NCBI GenBank assembly: GCA_016867395.1
Contig: VGJS01000031.1
Coordinates: 1-48,737, forward strand
Source of the DNA: Candidatus Handelsmanbacteria bacterium
GTDB lineage: Bacteria > Latescibacterota > UBA2968 > UBA8231
Direction of reading: 5' to 3'
Length of the DNA stretch: 48,737 nucleotides
Shown: positions 31,196 to 39,623 of the stretch, in pieces
How the letters are laid out: every line of letters begins with the position of its first letter
Position numbering within the stretch: the first letter of the stretch is position 1
The notes under the pieces: generated by a model
The model's database searches: none
The model's input: the letters and a program-made list of their open reading frames with translations, nothing else
Told to the model about the DNA's origin: nothing
Translations under genes and position numbers: made by a program

Positions 31196-31816
31196 ATGGT
31201 TGGCATCCTGGCCAAAAAATTAGGCATGACCCAGATCTACGACGACAAGGACCGCCTGATCCCAGTCACGGTGCTGACCGCCGGACCCTGCCCCATCGTC
31301 GAGATCAAGACCCCCGAAAAACACCAGTACTCGGCCCTGCAGTTGGCCTTCGACGAGGTGATTCCCCGGAAGGCCAACAAGCCGCGCACCGGTCATTTCG
31401 CCAAGGCCGGGGTCAAGACCCATCGCCTGCTGCGCGAGTTCCGGCTCGTCGGCAAAGCCGAGTACCAGGTCGGCCAGGTCATCGACGTCAGCGTCTTCCA
31501 GGTGGGGGACAAGATCCAGGTCACTGGCACCTCCAAGGGCAAGGGCTTCGCCGGGGTGATCAAGCGCCACAACTTCCACGGCAAGGACACGGCCCACGGC
31601 ACCCCGGACCGGGTGCGCCACCCCGGCTCCATCGGCCAGGGCACCAGCCCTGGCAAGGTCTGGCGCGGCAAACCCATGGGCGGGCACATGGGCGACGAGC
31701 GAGTCAGCGTGAAGGGACTGGCGGTGGTGCGCATTGACGCCGAGCGCAACCTGCTCTTCGTCAAGGGCGCGGTGCCGGGTGGGGTCAACGGCTATTTGCA
31801 GATCCATAAGATCTAG
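31196..31816 (+). CDS. rplC: Ribosomal protein L3 (50S), isolated gene
   Basis: 206 residues, normal for L3, an early-assembling 50S protein near the peptidyl-transferase centre. The start VGILAKKLGMTQIYD and the signature GFAGVIKRHNFHGKDTAHG with HPGSIGQGTSPGKVWRGK are typical. SD AAAGGAG is 8 nt before ATG 31196; a TTG six nt upstream is less likely. L3 normally sits between rpsJ and rplD in the S10 operon; here neither neighbour is ribosomal. The gene has its own probable promoter and a strong terminator 30 nt after its stop, so it is a single-gene unit. Confidence 0.97.
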   Translation: MVGILAKKLGMTQIYDDKDRLIPVTVLTAGPCPIVEIKTPEKHQYSALQLAFDEVIPRKANKPRTGHFAKAGVKTHRLLREFRLVGKAEYQVGQVIDVSVFQVGDKIQVTGTSKGKGFAGVIKRHNFHGKDTAHGTPDRVRHPGSIGQGTSPGKVWRGKPMGGHMGDERVSVKGLAVVRIDAERNLLFVKGAVPGGVNGYLQIHKI

Positions 31817-31845
31817 TTCCGACAACCAAAGGTAGGTAGGCGCAG

Positions 31846-31874
31846 GGCGGCCGGCATCGGCCGCCTTTTTTTTT
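31846..31874 (+). terminator. Rho-independent terminator of rplC
   Basis: GGCGGCCG and CGGCCGCC form a perfect 8-bp stem with a GCAT loop, followed by nine T (31866-31874). The T-run includes the stop codon of the convergent HIT gene. Confidence 0.9.
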
Positions 31875-32217
31875 AGCCGGGCGGCCAATCCAGCTGCCTT
31901 CCCCCCAGCAGGTGGAGGTGAAGGTGGTAAACGGTCTGGCCGCCCTCGGCGCCGGCGTTGATCGCGCAGCGGTATCCAGTGGCGGTGATGCCTTCCTGTT
32001 GGGCGAGTTGGGCGGCGATCAGGAGCAGGTGGCCCAAGAGTTGTTCGTGCCGGGGTTCGGCGGCCTGCAATCCCTCCAGGTTCTCCTTGGGGATGACCAG
32101 GATATGGGTGGGGGCCTGGGGGTTGATGTCTCGGAAGGCCAGGCACTGCTCATCCTCGAAGACGATATCGGCGGGGATCTCCCGGCGGATGATCTTGCTA
32201 AAAATGGTCTCGGCCAT
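31873..32217 (-). CDS. HIT-family nucleotide-binding protein (HinT-like)
   Basis: 114 residues with the histidine-triad motif QTVYHLHLHLLGGR at the C terminus and the family N terminus ETIFSKIIRREIPADIVFED. HinT-type enzymes hydrolyse AMP-lysine and other adenosine phosphoramidates in the cytoplasm. AGGAC precedes ATG 32217. It starts 3 nt after the stop of the Ldh2-type dehydrogenase gene and is probably its operon partner; its stop codon sits in the T-tract of the convergent rplC terminator. Confidence 0.95.
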   Translation of the reverse strand: MAETIFSKIIRREIPADIVFEDEQCLAFRDINPQAPTHILVIPKENLEGLQAAEPRHEQLLGHLLLIAAQLAQQEGITATGYRCAINAGAEGGQTVYHLHLHLLGGRQLDWPPG

Positions 32218-32220
32218 GTC

Positions 32221-33264
32221 CTAAAACTCGGCCCCGCACTCGCGGCCCAGTTTGCGCAGCATCTCCACGGTGGAAACCGCCAGGGGAATCCCACCGCGCA
32301 GGCGCTCCTGGCGGCGCCTGGCCTCCAACTCGCCGGGCAGCAGGATCTCCGCGGCCCCCGGCATCCTGGGTGAGGATTTGGTCCGGGCCACCATCTGGCC
32401 CACGGCTTCCTTGAACAGGGGCAGGGGCATGAAGCGGGAAGGGTCGATGGCCATGAAGAAATGGCCGATGCCCTTGTCGCTCACATGGGCGTCCACCTGT
32501 TTCTTTTCCACCCCGAAATAGGGCGAGCCGCCCAGCAGGCCGGCCAGCACCTCAATGAGCAGGGTGAGGCCGTAGCCCTTGTGCTCGGCGATGGGCACGA
32601 TGGTGCCCTGCAGGGCCACCTTTGGATCGGTGGTGGGGTTGCCTTCCAGGTCGCGGGCCACCCCCGGCGGGATGGGGGTGTCGTTGGCGGCGGCCAGTTC
32701 GAGGTTGCCGGCGGCGATGCTGCCAGTGGCGAAGTCCACCAACAGGGGGTATTCGCCATTGCCGGGCACGGCCATGGCCAGAGGGTTGTTGCCGAAGAGG
32801 GGAAGGGTGCCCCCGGTGGGGGCCAGACGCGGGCTGGCCACGGTCATGGTGAGGCCGATCAGGTCCTGCTCTAAAGCCATCAAAGCAAAGAAGCCGGCGG
32901 CGCCGAAATGGCGGGAGCGGCAGGCGGTGACCGTGGCGGAGCCGGCCTGGCGGGCCTTGGCGATGCACACCTGCATGGCGTGGCGGCCCACCAGTTGGCC
33001 CAGGCCGCCGTCTCCGTCGATGCGGGCAAAGGCCGGACCCTCCTCTACGCTGCGGATCTGGGGGCTGGGGTTGGTGATGCCCTCGCGCAGCTCGCGCGCG
33101 TACCGGCCCAGGCGCATGCTACCGTGGCTGTGGATGCCGCGCAGGTCGGCCTCGGTCAGGCTGAGCGCCACGAAATTGGCATCGGCAGGGGGGATGGCGG
33201 CGTGTTGGAGGATGCGGGAGCAGACTTCCTGCACACGGAGGGCTTCGATCAGCCTGGTTGGCAT
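32221..33264 (-). CDS. Malate/L-lactate/ureidoglycolate-type dehydrogenase (Ldh2 family)
   Basis: 347 residues of the NAD(P)-dependent family that includes YlbC/AllD, ComC and malate dehydrogenase MDH2, structurally unrelated to classical LDH. Family segments seen are GIHSHGSMRLGRYA, the RHFGAAGFFALMA loop, FGNNPLAMAVP, VDFATG, and EHKGYGLTLLIEVLAGLLGGSP. It oxidises or reduces a 2-hydroxyacid; the exact substrate is not readable. GGAG precedes ATG 33264. A HIT-family gene follows after 3 nt. Confidence 0.92.
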   Translation of the reverse strand: MPTRLIEALRVQEVCSRILQHAAIPPADANFVALSLTEADLRGIHSHGSMRLGRYARELREGITNPSPQIRSVEEGPAFARIDGDGGLGQLVGRHAMQVCIAKARQAGSATVTACRSRHFGAAGFFALMALEQDLIGLTMTVASPRLAPTGGTLPLFGNNPLAMAVPGNGEYPLLVDFATGSIAAGNLELAAANDTPIPPGVARDLEGNPTTDPKVALQGTIVPIAEHKGYGLTLLIEVLAGLLGGSPYFGVEKKQVDAHVSDKGIGHFFMAIDPSRFMPLPLFKEAVGQMVARTKSSPRMPGAAEILLPGELEARRRQERLRGGIPLAVSTVEMLRKLGRECGAEF

Positions 33265-33331
33265 GGGCTCCGGGGGATATAGGCGTTATTTCCGCAATAT
33301 AAAGAGATCCCCCGCTGTGTGCCAGCCGCCG

Positions 33332-33360
33332 TTGACCCGGGGTGCCTGCCGGGCTAGATT
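33332..33360 (+). promoter_or_regulatory. Promoter of the GT2 gene, TTGACC-17-TAGATT
   Basis: The -35 TTGACC (33332-33337) and -10 TAGATT (33355-33360) are 17 bp apart. Only 10 nt separate the -10 from ATG 33371, so the message would have a leader of a few nucleotides at most. Confidence 0.55.
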
Positions 33361-33370
33361 CCTCTGTGTT

Positions 33371-34084
33371 ATGGACCTGACCCTCATCATCCCCGGCTAC
33401 AACGAGGAAGGGCGCATCGCTCTGACCCTGGAACGCACGGCGGCCTACTTGGCCGCCCAGCCCTGGCAGTGGGAGATCGTGGTGGTGGACGACGGCAGCG
33501 CCGACCGGATGTCGGCCCGGGTGGAGGAGTTTGCCCGTGCTTGGCCCCAGGTGCGGGGTCTGCGCCACCATCCCAACCGCGGCAAGGGCTACGCCATCCG
33601 GCAGGGGGTGGCGGCGGCCAGGGGAAGGATTATCGGCTTCACCGACGCGGATTACAAAACCGAGATCGCCGCCCTGGGCCGGGCCATGGAACTACTGCGG
33701 GTCGGCGCCGACGGCGTGATCGGCGACCGCACCCTGGCGCAGTCGCGCATCGCCGTGTCGCGGCGGCGCTACCGGCAGGTGGGCACCGAGGTGTTCCGGG
33801 GGGTATTGCTGCGGCTGATGGGCCTGGAGGGCTTCGGGGACACCCAGTGCGGCTTCAAGTTCTTCCGCGCCGAGGTGATGCGCGACCTATTTTCCAGGCA
33901 GCGGGTGGACGGGTACATGTTCGACGTGGAGATCCTGCTGCTGGCGGCGCGGGCGGAATACCGCATTGAGAAGCTGGGGGTTGAGTGGCGCGACGACCCG
34001 GACAGCCGATTCAAGCCACTGAGCGGCACCTGGCGCAACCTGCGCGAACTGGGCCGCATCCGCTGGATGCACCGCCGGGGCTAG
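33371..34084 (+). CDS. Family 2 glycosyltransferase, dolichyl/polyprenyl-phosphate glucosyltransferase-like
   Basis: 237 residues: LIIPGYNEEGRIALTLERT, the VVVDDGSADRM nucleotide-sugar loop, NRGKGYAIRQGV, a DAD metal motif (FTDADYKTE) and DTQCGFKFFRAE, a set typical of ALG5-like enzymes that transfer a sugar to polyprenyl phosphate. No transmembrane extension is present. There is no Shine-Dalgarno sequence before ATG 33371, and the promoter sits so close that the transcript is probably leaderless. The gene meets the MFS-HEAT gene tail to tail with a 4-nt overlap. Confidence 0.9.
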   Translation: MDLTLIIPGYNEEGRIALTLERTAAYLAAQPWQWEIVVVDDGSADRMSARVEEFARAWPQVRGLRHHPNRGKGYAIRQGVAAARGRIIGFTDADYKTEIAALGRAMELLRVGADGVIGDRTLAQSRIAVSRRRYRQVGTEVFRGVLLRLMGLEGFGDTQCGFKFFRAEVMRDLFSRQRVDGYMFDVEILLLAARAEYRIEKLGVEWRDDPDSRFKPLSGTWRNLRELGRIRWMHRRG

Positions 34085-36375
34085 TCCCCGATCTCCTTGA
34101 TCAGGTCGGCCATCCGCTCCAGGCAGACGGTGAGGAAGATCTCCTGGGCCTCGGGCAGATCGGCGCGGGCCGGGCTTTCGAGGAAATAGTTGACGGCCAA
34201 GAGCACCAGGTACACCGGCAGGAGCTCGTAGGGCTTCTGCCCGGTGCCTGAGAAAGCGTCGCGCACGGTGCCGGCGATCTGCCGCACCGCCTCCACCATC
34301 CACTCGGCGTTCTCTGTCTCATAGGCCTGGATCAGGCGCTCGAAGGAACGGCGCAGCTCCTGCCGGTACTCGGTGTCCAGCGACCGGCTGGTGGCCAAGG
34401 TCGAGGAGGCGCGCCGCAGCAGCTTGCTCAGCTCGGCGACCCGGCGGGTGGGTTCGTAGGAGAGCAGGCGGTAAAACTGGCTCTCCGCGCCCACGGCCCG
34501 GCAGACGCTGTTGAGCAGTTGCAGCCGCACCGCCGCGGAGCCGAAATCCTCCAGGTGCTGCAAGGTCGGTTTGATGATGCGGTGGTCCCCCATCTCCCCC
34601 AGCACCTCGACTAGGGTGGGGAAGGTGCGGGGATCGAAGCTGCTGCTGAAGTGCCAGAAGAGCAGTTCCTGCACCTCCTCCCCCCCGATCTGGGACAGGC
34701 CGCGGATGGCGCTCATCCGCACCCGGGGGTCCTCGTCCTCCAGGGCAGTGATCAGCGGGTCGATGCTGCGGGCCATGCCCAGTCGGCCCAGGGCCTCCGC
34801 CGCCTCGCTGCGGATGTCCGAATCGTCCGACATTAGCTCGCGCAGCAGGGGGTCGGCGGCATTTTCCGAACCGCTCTCCCCCAGGGCCTGGGCGGCGCTT
34901 CGGCGCACCTTGGGGCTGGCATCGGCCAGGCCCTGCACCAACTCATCGATGGCCAGGGGGTTTCCCGAACGGCCCAGGGCCAGGGCGGCGCGGGCCCGGC
35001 GTTCCTCGGCGGAGGCGAGGTTGTAGATGGCCGCGTTGTAGGCGTAGCTGAGCAGGTTGCCCCGCAGCATTTGCGAGACCAGGTGCATGGAGGAGATGGC
35101 CTTGGAGTTGCGCACCGCCCCCAGCAGGGCCAGGGGCAGCAGGCGGATGGCGCAACTGATCAGGAAGATGAGCTGAAGACTGCCGAGGGTGAAGCCGGCA
35201 AAGTCCCAGCGCACCTGGTGCAGGGCCAGGGCCAGGTAGCTGGTGGCCAGGGGGCCCAGGGCGCCGATAAGGTTGACGGTGGCCGACCAGGAGGCCAGGT
35301 AGAAGGAGCGGCGCTCGTCCTCGGGCAGGAGTTCGTAGAGCATCGGGGTGATGGCCACCTGGAAACCCGAGTAGACGATGCCGCTGACCACGAAGGCCAC
35401 CGGCACCAGGTAATAGGACTCGGGGGTGTTGAAGACCCAGATGAGGGGGATCAGGGTGGCCGGCACCATGAGAATTTGCATCACCGGCTTGCCGCCAAAG
35501 CGGTCCACCAGCCCGCCCCAGACCTGGTAGCCCAGGATGCTGGTCAGCATGAAGAGGGCGTTGTAGATGGAGATGGTGGTGTAGGAGATGTGCAGCTCTT
35601 CGAGCATGAACACCGCGTAGAGGGGGCCGCCCACCCCGGTGGCAAAGGTCCACAGCCCGTAGAAGAGCACGGCGCGGCGGAAGTTGGGGTCTTGGAAGGG
35701 CTGCAGCAGCATGGTCGGGCGGTGGTGCTCTTTGGCTTCCTCGCTGCGGGGGATGGGGGCCCGGCTCAGAATCAAATAGCCTAGCCAGCCGAAGAAGCTG
35801 CCGGCGACGATGACGATGAGGAAGCTGTCGCGCTGACGGGCCTCGCCGAAGAGGTCGATGAACTGGCCGATGGCGAAACCGGCGATCATGGCTACCAGGG
35901 TGCTGATGATGGTCTGCCGGCTGGTGAAGCGTGCGCGGATGTCCTTAGGGATGGTATCGGCCACCCAGGTGTTGTAAAAGGGCGACAGGGTGTAGCCGCA
36001 GAGCAGGCCGAGGCAGATCAGCGCCAGGAAGGCGCCCGGCCAAAGGGAGGAGACAAAGAGGAAGGGGATGGCGGCCGGCAGGCCGCGCATGAGGATCTCG
36101 CCGAAGCCGCAGCCGATGATGAGCCGCTTCTTGTTCTGGACCCAGCGGCCCAGGAGCGGGGCCCCTAATTGGGTCAGGGCCAGCAGGTAGCTGACCGCGG
36201 TGATGAGGGAAATGAAGGACTCGTCGGCGCCTAAGTACAGGGCGTAACCGGTGAACACCGCGTTGCCGATGCCCACGGCCTGGCCCCAGGCGCCCCAGAA
36301 GCCGCTGGCGACGATGAAGGCGCGCAGGGCACGGGTGACCTGGCCCCTGGTGAGCGGCGTTTTTTCCTGTTCCAT
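34081..36375 (-). CDS. MFS permease fused to HEAT/PBS-lyase-like repeats
   Basis: 764 residues. Positions about 15-430 are a 12-helix major facilitator permease (DRFGGKPVM loop between helices; PFYNTWVADTIPKDIRARF). Positions about 455-590 are HEAT/PBS-type repeats (ARAALALGRSGNPLAIDELV, VRRSAAQALGESGSENAADP, IRSEAAEALGRLG, VRMSAIRGLSQIG), then a helical C-terminal region with a hydrophobic stretch. The repeats should lie in the cytoplasm as a protein-binding platform; substrate unknown. ATG 36375 has no Shine-Dalgarno site, but TTCACC-17-CAGAAT ends 7 nt before it, so it may also be leaderless. Confidence 0.87.
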   Translation of the reverse strand: MEQEKTPLTRGQVTRALRAFIVASGFWGAWGQAVGIGNAVFTGYALYLGADESFISLITAVSYLLALTQLGAPLLGRWVQNKKRLIIGCGFGEILMRGLPAAIPFLFVSSLWPGAFLALICLGLLCGYTLSPFYNTWVADTIPKDIRARFTSRQTIISTLVAMIAGFAIGQFIDLFGEARQRDSFLIVIVAGSFFGWLGYLILSRAPIPRSEEAKEHHRPTMLLQPFQDPNFRRAVLFYGLWTFATGVGGPLYAVFMLEELHISYTTISIYNALFMLTSILGYQVWGGLVDRFGGKPVMQILMVPATLIPLIWVFNTPESYYLVPVAFVVSGIVYSGFQVAITPMLYELLPEDERRSFYLASWSATVNLIGALGPLATSYLALALHQVRWDFAGFTLGSLQLIFLISCAIRLLPLALLGAVRNSKAISSMHLVSQMLRGNLLSYAYNAAIYNLASAEERRARAALALGRSGNPLAIDELVQGLADASPKVRRSAAQALGESGSENAADPLLRELMSDDSDIRSEAAEALGRLGMARSIDPLITALEDEDPRVRMSAIRGLSQIGGEEVQELLFWHFSSSFDPRTFPTLVEVLGEMGDHRIIKPTLQHLEDFGSAAVRLQLLNSVCRAVGAESQFYRLLSYEPTRRVAELSKLLRRASSTLATSRSLDTEYRQELRRSFERLIQAYETENAEWMVEAVRQIAGTVRDAFSGTGQKPYELLPVYLVLLAVNYFLESPARADLPEAQEIFLTVCLERMADLIKEIGD

Positions 36376-36521
36376 CGACTGGATTCTGGATGGCCTATTA
36401 CGGCAGGTGAAAGCCGGGGGAAATATCGCCTTCCCCGGTCGGGCAGTCAACGGGCGGGCTGTGTTGTTGGGCCGGGCGGAATTGCGTACGCTTCTGGCGT
36501 CTGTAGAAGAGGGAGGAAGAG

Positions 36522-37328
36522 ATGGCTCTTAAGATGAGTTACTGCGCCCTGCGCTGGCAGACCCCAGATTTGGAGCCGGCCCTGGCGGAATTGAAAAAGG
36601 CCGGCTGGGAGGGTTGGGAAGGGCGCCTGCCCCTGGACTGGCTGGGCCCCCCCGAGCGGCTGCGCCGGGTGTGCGCCGATGCCGCCATGCCGATGGTGGT
36701 CTACACTGCCAGCGGCTCCCCCGACCAGCGCGACTGGGCCCACATGGAGCGCAACAAGCGGCGCATGGAGTACGCCGCGGCGGTAGGCGCGGACTGCTTC
36801 ATGTTCATGAACGGGGGCAAGCCCAAGGACAGGCTGGTCAGCCCCGCCGATCTGGAGGCTGCCGCCGAGGGGGCGGAGCAGTGGGCCGAGTACGCCTTCC
36901 AGTTCGGCCTGGAACTGAGCTACCACATCCACACCAACCTGCTGGTGGACTCGGCCGAGGACTGGAAGCGGTACATGGCTTTGCTTAAGAAGGCCAAGCT
37001 GTGCATCGACGTTTCTCACGCCGAGCTGTGGAACTACGATCCAGTGGCCTCGATCGTGGACTTTTGGCCCCAGCTCAACTACGTCCACCTCCAGGACTAC
37101 TCCTCCACCTCGCGGGGGGCGGACGGCACCTACCTGCCGGTGTGGTGCGACGTGGGGCAGGCGGCCAGCCTGGATTTCGGCGGCATCCTCAGGACCCTGG
37201 ATCAACGGGGCTTTTCGCGCTGGGTGACCAGTTGTCCGGGGGAACCCATCCCCGGACAGGAGGATCCAGTCAGCGAAGCCCGGCGCAGCAAGCGGATGCG
37301 GGAGTACCTGCGGGGGCTGGGGTATTAG
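36522..37328 (+). CDS. Sugar phosphate isomerase/epimerase-like TIM-barrel protein
   Basis: 268 residues of the xylose isomerase-like (AP endonuclease 2) fold. Candidate metal-binding segments are ELSYHIHTN, LCIDVSHAEL and YVHLQDYSS. Members isomerise or epimerise sugars or inositols, or are dehydratases, and substrates cannot be told from sequence. GGGAGGAAGAG precedes ATG 36522, divergent from the MFS-HEAT gene. A copy of the inverted-repeat element follows its stop, so it appears to be a single-gene unit. Confidence 0.88.
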   Translation: MALKMSYCALRWQTPDLEPALAELKKAGWEGWEGRLPLDWLGPPERLRRVCADAAMPMVVYTASGSPDQRDWAHMERNKRRMEYAAAVGADCFMFMNGGKPKDRLVSPADLEAAAEGAEQWAEYAFQFGLELSYHIHTNLLVDSAEDWKRYMALLKKAKLCIDVSHAELWNYDPVASIVDFWPQLNYVHLQDYSSTSRGADGTYLPVWCDVGQAASLDFGGILRTLDQRGFSRWVTSCPGEPIPGQEDPVSEARRSKRMREYLRGLGY

Positions 37329-37338
37329 GAGCAGGGTC

Positions 37339-37471
37339 GGGCGTGCCCACTACGCCTTTTTCCCAGGCGCGGACTTGCCACCCCGCTCGCTCTGGCTCCG
37401 CTCTCCCCTCAACCCATCCCGCGTCCTTGCCTACCCATCCGCGCCCCGGCAAAAGCCTTGGGAGCACTCCC
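37339..37471. repeat. Dispersed inverted-repeat element, copy A (about 133 bp)
   Basis: Left end GGGCGTGCCCACTACGCC with TTTTTCCCAGGCG, and right end (37448-37471) whose reverse complement reads GGGAGTGCTCCCAAGGC then TTTTGCC, form imperfect terminal inverted repeats. The interior shares GCTCCGCT and other blocks with copy B at 44231. It fills the gap between the TIM-barrel gene and the convergent hydroxyacid dehydrogenase gene. Confidence 0.5.
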
Positions 37472-37490
37472 TGACCCAGGCAGGAAGGCG

Positions 37491-38444
37491 TTAGAACCCC
37501 CGCTTCTTGTCCACCACGTTGAGCAGGGGTTGGCCGCTCAGATAGCGGCGCAGGTTGTCGCGGAAGAACTCGAAGGTCTTGCGCGGCCGGTGCTGGGAGG
37601 CGCCGGCCTGGTGGGGGGTGAGGATCAGGTTGGGGGCCTCCCACAGCGGGCTGTCTGGAGGCAGGGGTTCCTGTTCACACACGTCCAGCCCGGCGCCGGC
37701 GAGACGGCCTTCTCTGAGCGCCGAGGCCAGGGCGGGTTCGTCGATGATCCCGCCACGGGTGACGTTGATCAGGTAGGCCGAGGGCTTCATGCAGGCCAGC
37801 TCCGCCGGGCCGATGAGGTGATAGGTCTCTGGGATGAGGGGACAGCCGATCATCGCTGCGTCCGAGCGCCGCAGTAGGTCGTGCAAGTTCTCTCTGGTGG
37901 GCGGCTTCAGCTCGGCCACCCCCACTGGCTTTTCTCGCCGCACCGGGTCGAGGGCCAGGATCTCCAAATCGTAGCCTTTGGCCCGCTTGAGGATCTCCAG
38001 GCCGAATCCCCCCATGCCGATGATGCCCATGGTGCTGCCGGTCAATTCGACCACCGGCCCGCCCTTCCACTCCCGGCGGTCCTTGGCGTGGATCCCGTGA
38101 ACCAGGCCGCGGCACAGGGATAGGAGCATGCCCCAGGCGTGTTCGCCCCCCTGGCTGGCGTAGAGGCCGGCCATGTTGGTGAGGGTCACCTCCTGGCGGG
38201 CGACGATCTCGGGAAAGAGAATCTTGTCCATGCCGGTGCTGAAGGACTGAATCCAGCGCAGGTGAGGGGCGGCGGCGCACACTGCGGGCAGGAAATGCCC
38301 CAGCAGCACCTCGATCTGCGGGGCAGCCCGCAGGGCTGCGGCCTCGTCTGCGGCCTGGAGCAACTCGTGTCCGTGCTGCCCGGCCAGTTGGCGCAGCGCC
38401 TCGATCTGTTGGGGCTCAAAGGGAAAGTGGACTAGGATCTTCAT
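37491..38444 (-). CDS. D-2-hydroxyacid dehydrogenase (NAD-dependent)
   Basis: 317 residues. NAD-binding motif GIIGMGGFGLEI, and the catalytic Arg, Glu and His of the family in NVTRGGIIDEPAL, DVCEQEPLP and TPHQAGAS. It interconverts a 2-oxoacid and a D-2-hydroxyacid (for example glyoxylate/glycolate or hydroxypyruvate/glycerate); the substrate is unassigned. GGAG lies 6 nt before ATG 38444. It follows the PfkB kinase by 19 nt on the same strand. LarA and a GlcDF-like oxidase a few kb away also act on 2-hydroxyacids. Confidence 0.92.
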   Translation of the reverse strand: MKILVHFPFEPQQIEALRQLAGQHGHELLQAADEAAALRAAPQIEVLLGHFLPAVCAAAPHLRWIQSFSTGMDKILFPEIVARQEVTLTNMAGLYASQGGEHAWGMLLSLCRGLVHGIHAKDRREWKGGPVVELTGSTMGIIGMGGFGLEILKRAKGYDLEILALDPVRREKPVGVAELKPPTRENLHDLLRRSDAAMIGCPLIPETYHLIGPAELACMKPSAYLINVTRGGIIDEPALASALREGRLAGAGLDVCEQEPLPPDSPLWEAPNLILTPHQAGASQHRPRKTFEFFRDNLRRYLSGQPLLNVVDKKRGF

Positions 38445-38463
38445 CACTGGCTCCGGAAAAGGG

Positions 38464-39462
38464 TCAGGGGTTTTTGAGGATCTGCTCGGCTTCGCCGCGC
38501 AGGGATCGGCCCAGGCGCGGGCCGTAGCGGGCCACCACCTGGGCGGCGGCGTAGTTGCCTAGCCGGGCGGCGGCTTCGAGGGAGTGCCCCCTGGCCAGGC
38601 CGAAGAGCACCCCGCCGGCAAAGAGATCGCCAGCCCCGGTGGTATCCACGGCCCGGACCGCGAAGCCGGCAACCTGGGTGAGGCGGCCCGGCGCGAACAC
38701 CAGGGCGCCCTCGCCGCCGCAGGTGATGCAACCGGCCCCTACCCTGCTGGCCAGTTGCCGGGCTGCGGCCTGGCGGTCTTTGGTGCCGGTGAAGGCGGCG
38801 GCCTCCTCCTCATTGCAGAAGAGCAGGTCCACCCCGCCGGCCACCAGTTCCTCAAAGCGGGGGCGGAAGTATTCGATCATTGCCGGGTCGCTGAGGGTGA
38901 GGGAGACCCGGGTGCCGGCCCGCTGGGCCAGTTGCTGGGCGCCCCGGCAGGTGGCCAAACCATTGTCGGAACTAACCAGGTACCCCTCGATGTAGAGGTA
39001 GGTGCTGGCCTGGATGAGGGTGGGCTCCAGGTGCTCGGGGGCCAACTGGCTGCTGACCCCGAGGAAGGTGTTGAGGGTGCGGTCAGCGTCCGGGGTGATG
39101 AGCACCACGCATTTTCCGGTGTGGCCGGCGCTGCGCCGCTCAGGGTTGCTCCTGACCCCGGCCTCTTCGAGGTCGCGGTGGTAGAAATCCCCCCACTCGT
39201 CCCCGCCCAGCAGGCAGGTATAGTAGGCGGTGCCGCCAAAACCGGCCACCCCGATCATGGTATTGGCCGCCGACCCGCCGGAGGCCTGGGCCACGCGGAA
39301 CTCGCCGGCGAGGGCCTGGAGCAGGGTTTCCTGCTCTGGTTCGCCGATGAGGGTCATCACCCCTTTGCGGATGCCCAGTTGCTCCAGGCGCTGGGTGGCA
39401 ACCGAGTACTGGACGTCCACCAGGGCGTGACCTACGCCGTACACGTCGAAGCCGCGGGACAT
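38464..39462 (-). CDS. PfkB-family carbohydrate/nucleoside kinase (adenosine kinase-like)
   Basis: 332 residues with the ribokinase-fold motifs GGSAANTMIGVAGFGG (substrate side) and DTTGAGDLFAGGVLFGL (catalytic Asp and anion hole), as well as LFCNEEEAAAFTG. Overall resemblance is to the adenosine kinase/2-keto-sugar kinase branch. It phosphorylates a sugar or nucleoside with ATP. AAAGGAC precedes ATG 39462; an in-frame start 30 nt upstream has no ribosome site. First gene of an operon with a D-2-hydroxyacid dehydrogenase, divergent from infC. Confidence 0.9.
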   Translation of the reverse strand: MSRGFDVYGVGHALVDVQYSVATQRLEQLGIRKGVMTLIGEPEQETLLQALAGEFRVAQASGGSAANTMIGVAGFGGTAYYTCLLGGDEWGDFYHRDLEEAGVRSNPERRSAGHTGKCVVLITPDADRTLNTFLGVSSQLAPEHLEPTLIQASTYLYIEGYLVSSDNGLATCRGAQQLAQRAGTRVSLTLSDPAMIEYFRPRFEELVAGGVDLLFCNEEEAAAFTGTKDRQAAARQLASRVGAGCITCGGEGALVFAPGRLTQVAGFAVRAVDTTGAGDLFAGGVLFGLARGHSLEAAARLGNYAAAQVVARYGPRLGRSLRGEAEQILKNP

Positions 39463-39574
39463 TGCCGTCCTTTCGGGAACCGGAAGCCCCACCGCCTTTG
39501 CCCAGAGGGTTGTGAAACGGCTTCCGAGTATTATCTTATACAGTCATGCCGCGTTGCGCTTTGCCATATATAAA

Positions 39575-39606
39575 GGTCGAGGCGCCCAAAGCTCAACCCT
39601 TTTTTT
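39575..39606 (+). promoter_or_regulatory. Possible attenuator hairpin in the infC leader
   Basis: GGTCGAG (39575-39581) and CTCAACC (39592-39598) can pair with one mismatch; CTTTTTTT follows and the infC ribosome site comes straight after. It is a short stem, so this is tentative. Confidence 0.25.
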
Positions 39607-39623
39607 AACAGGAGGTCACCGCT

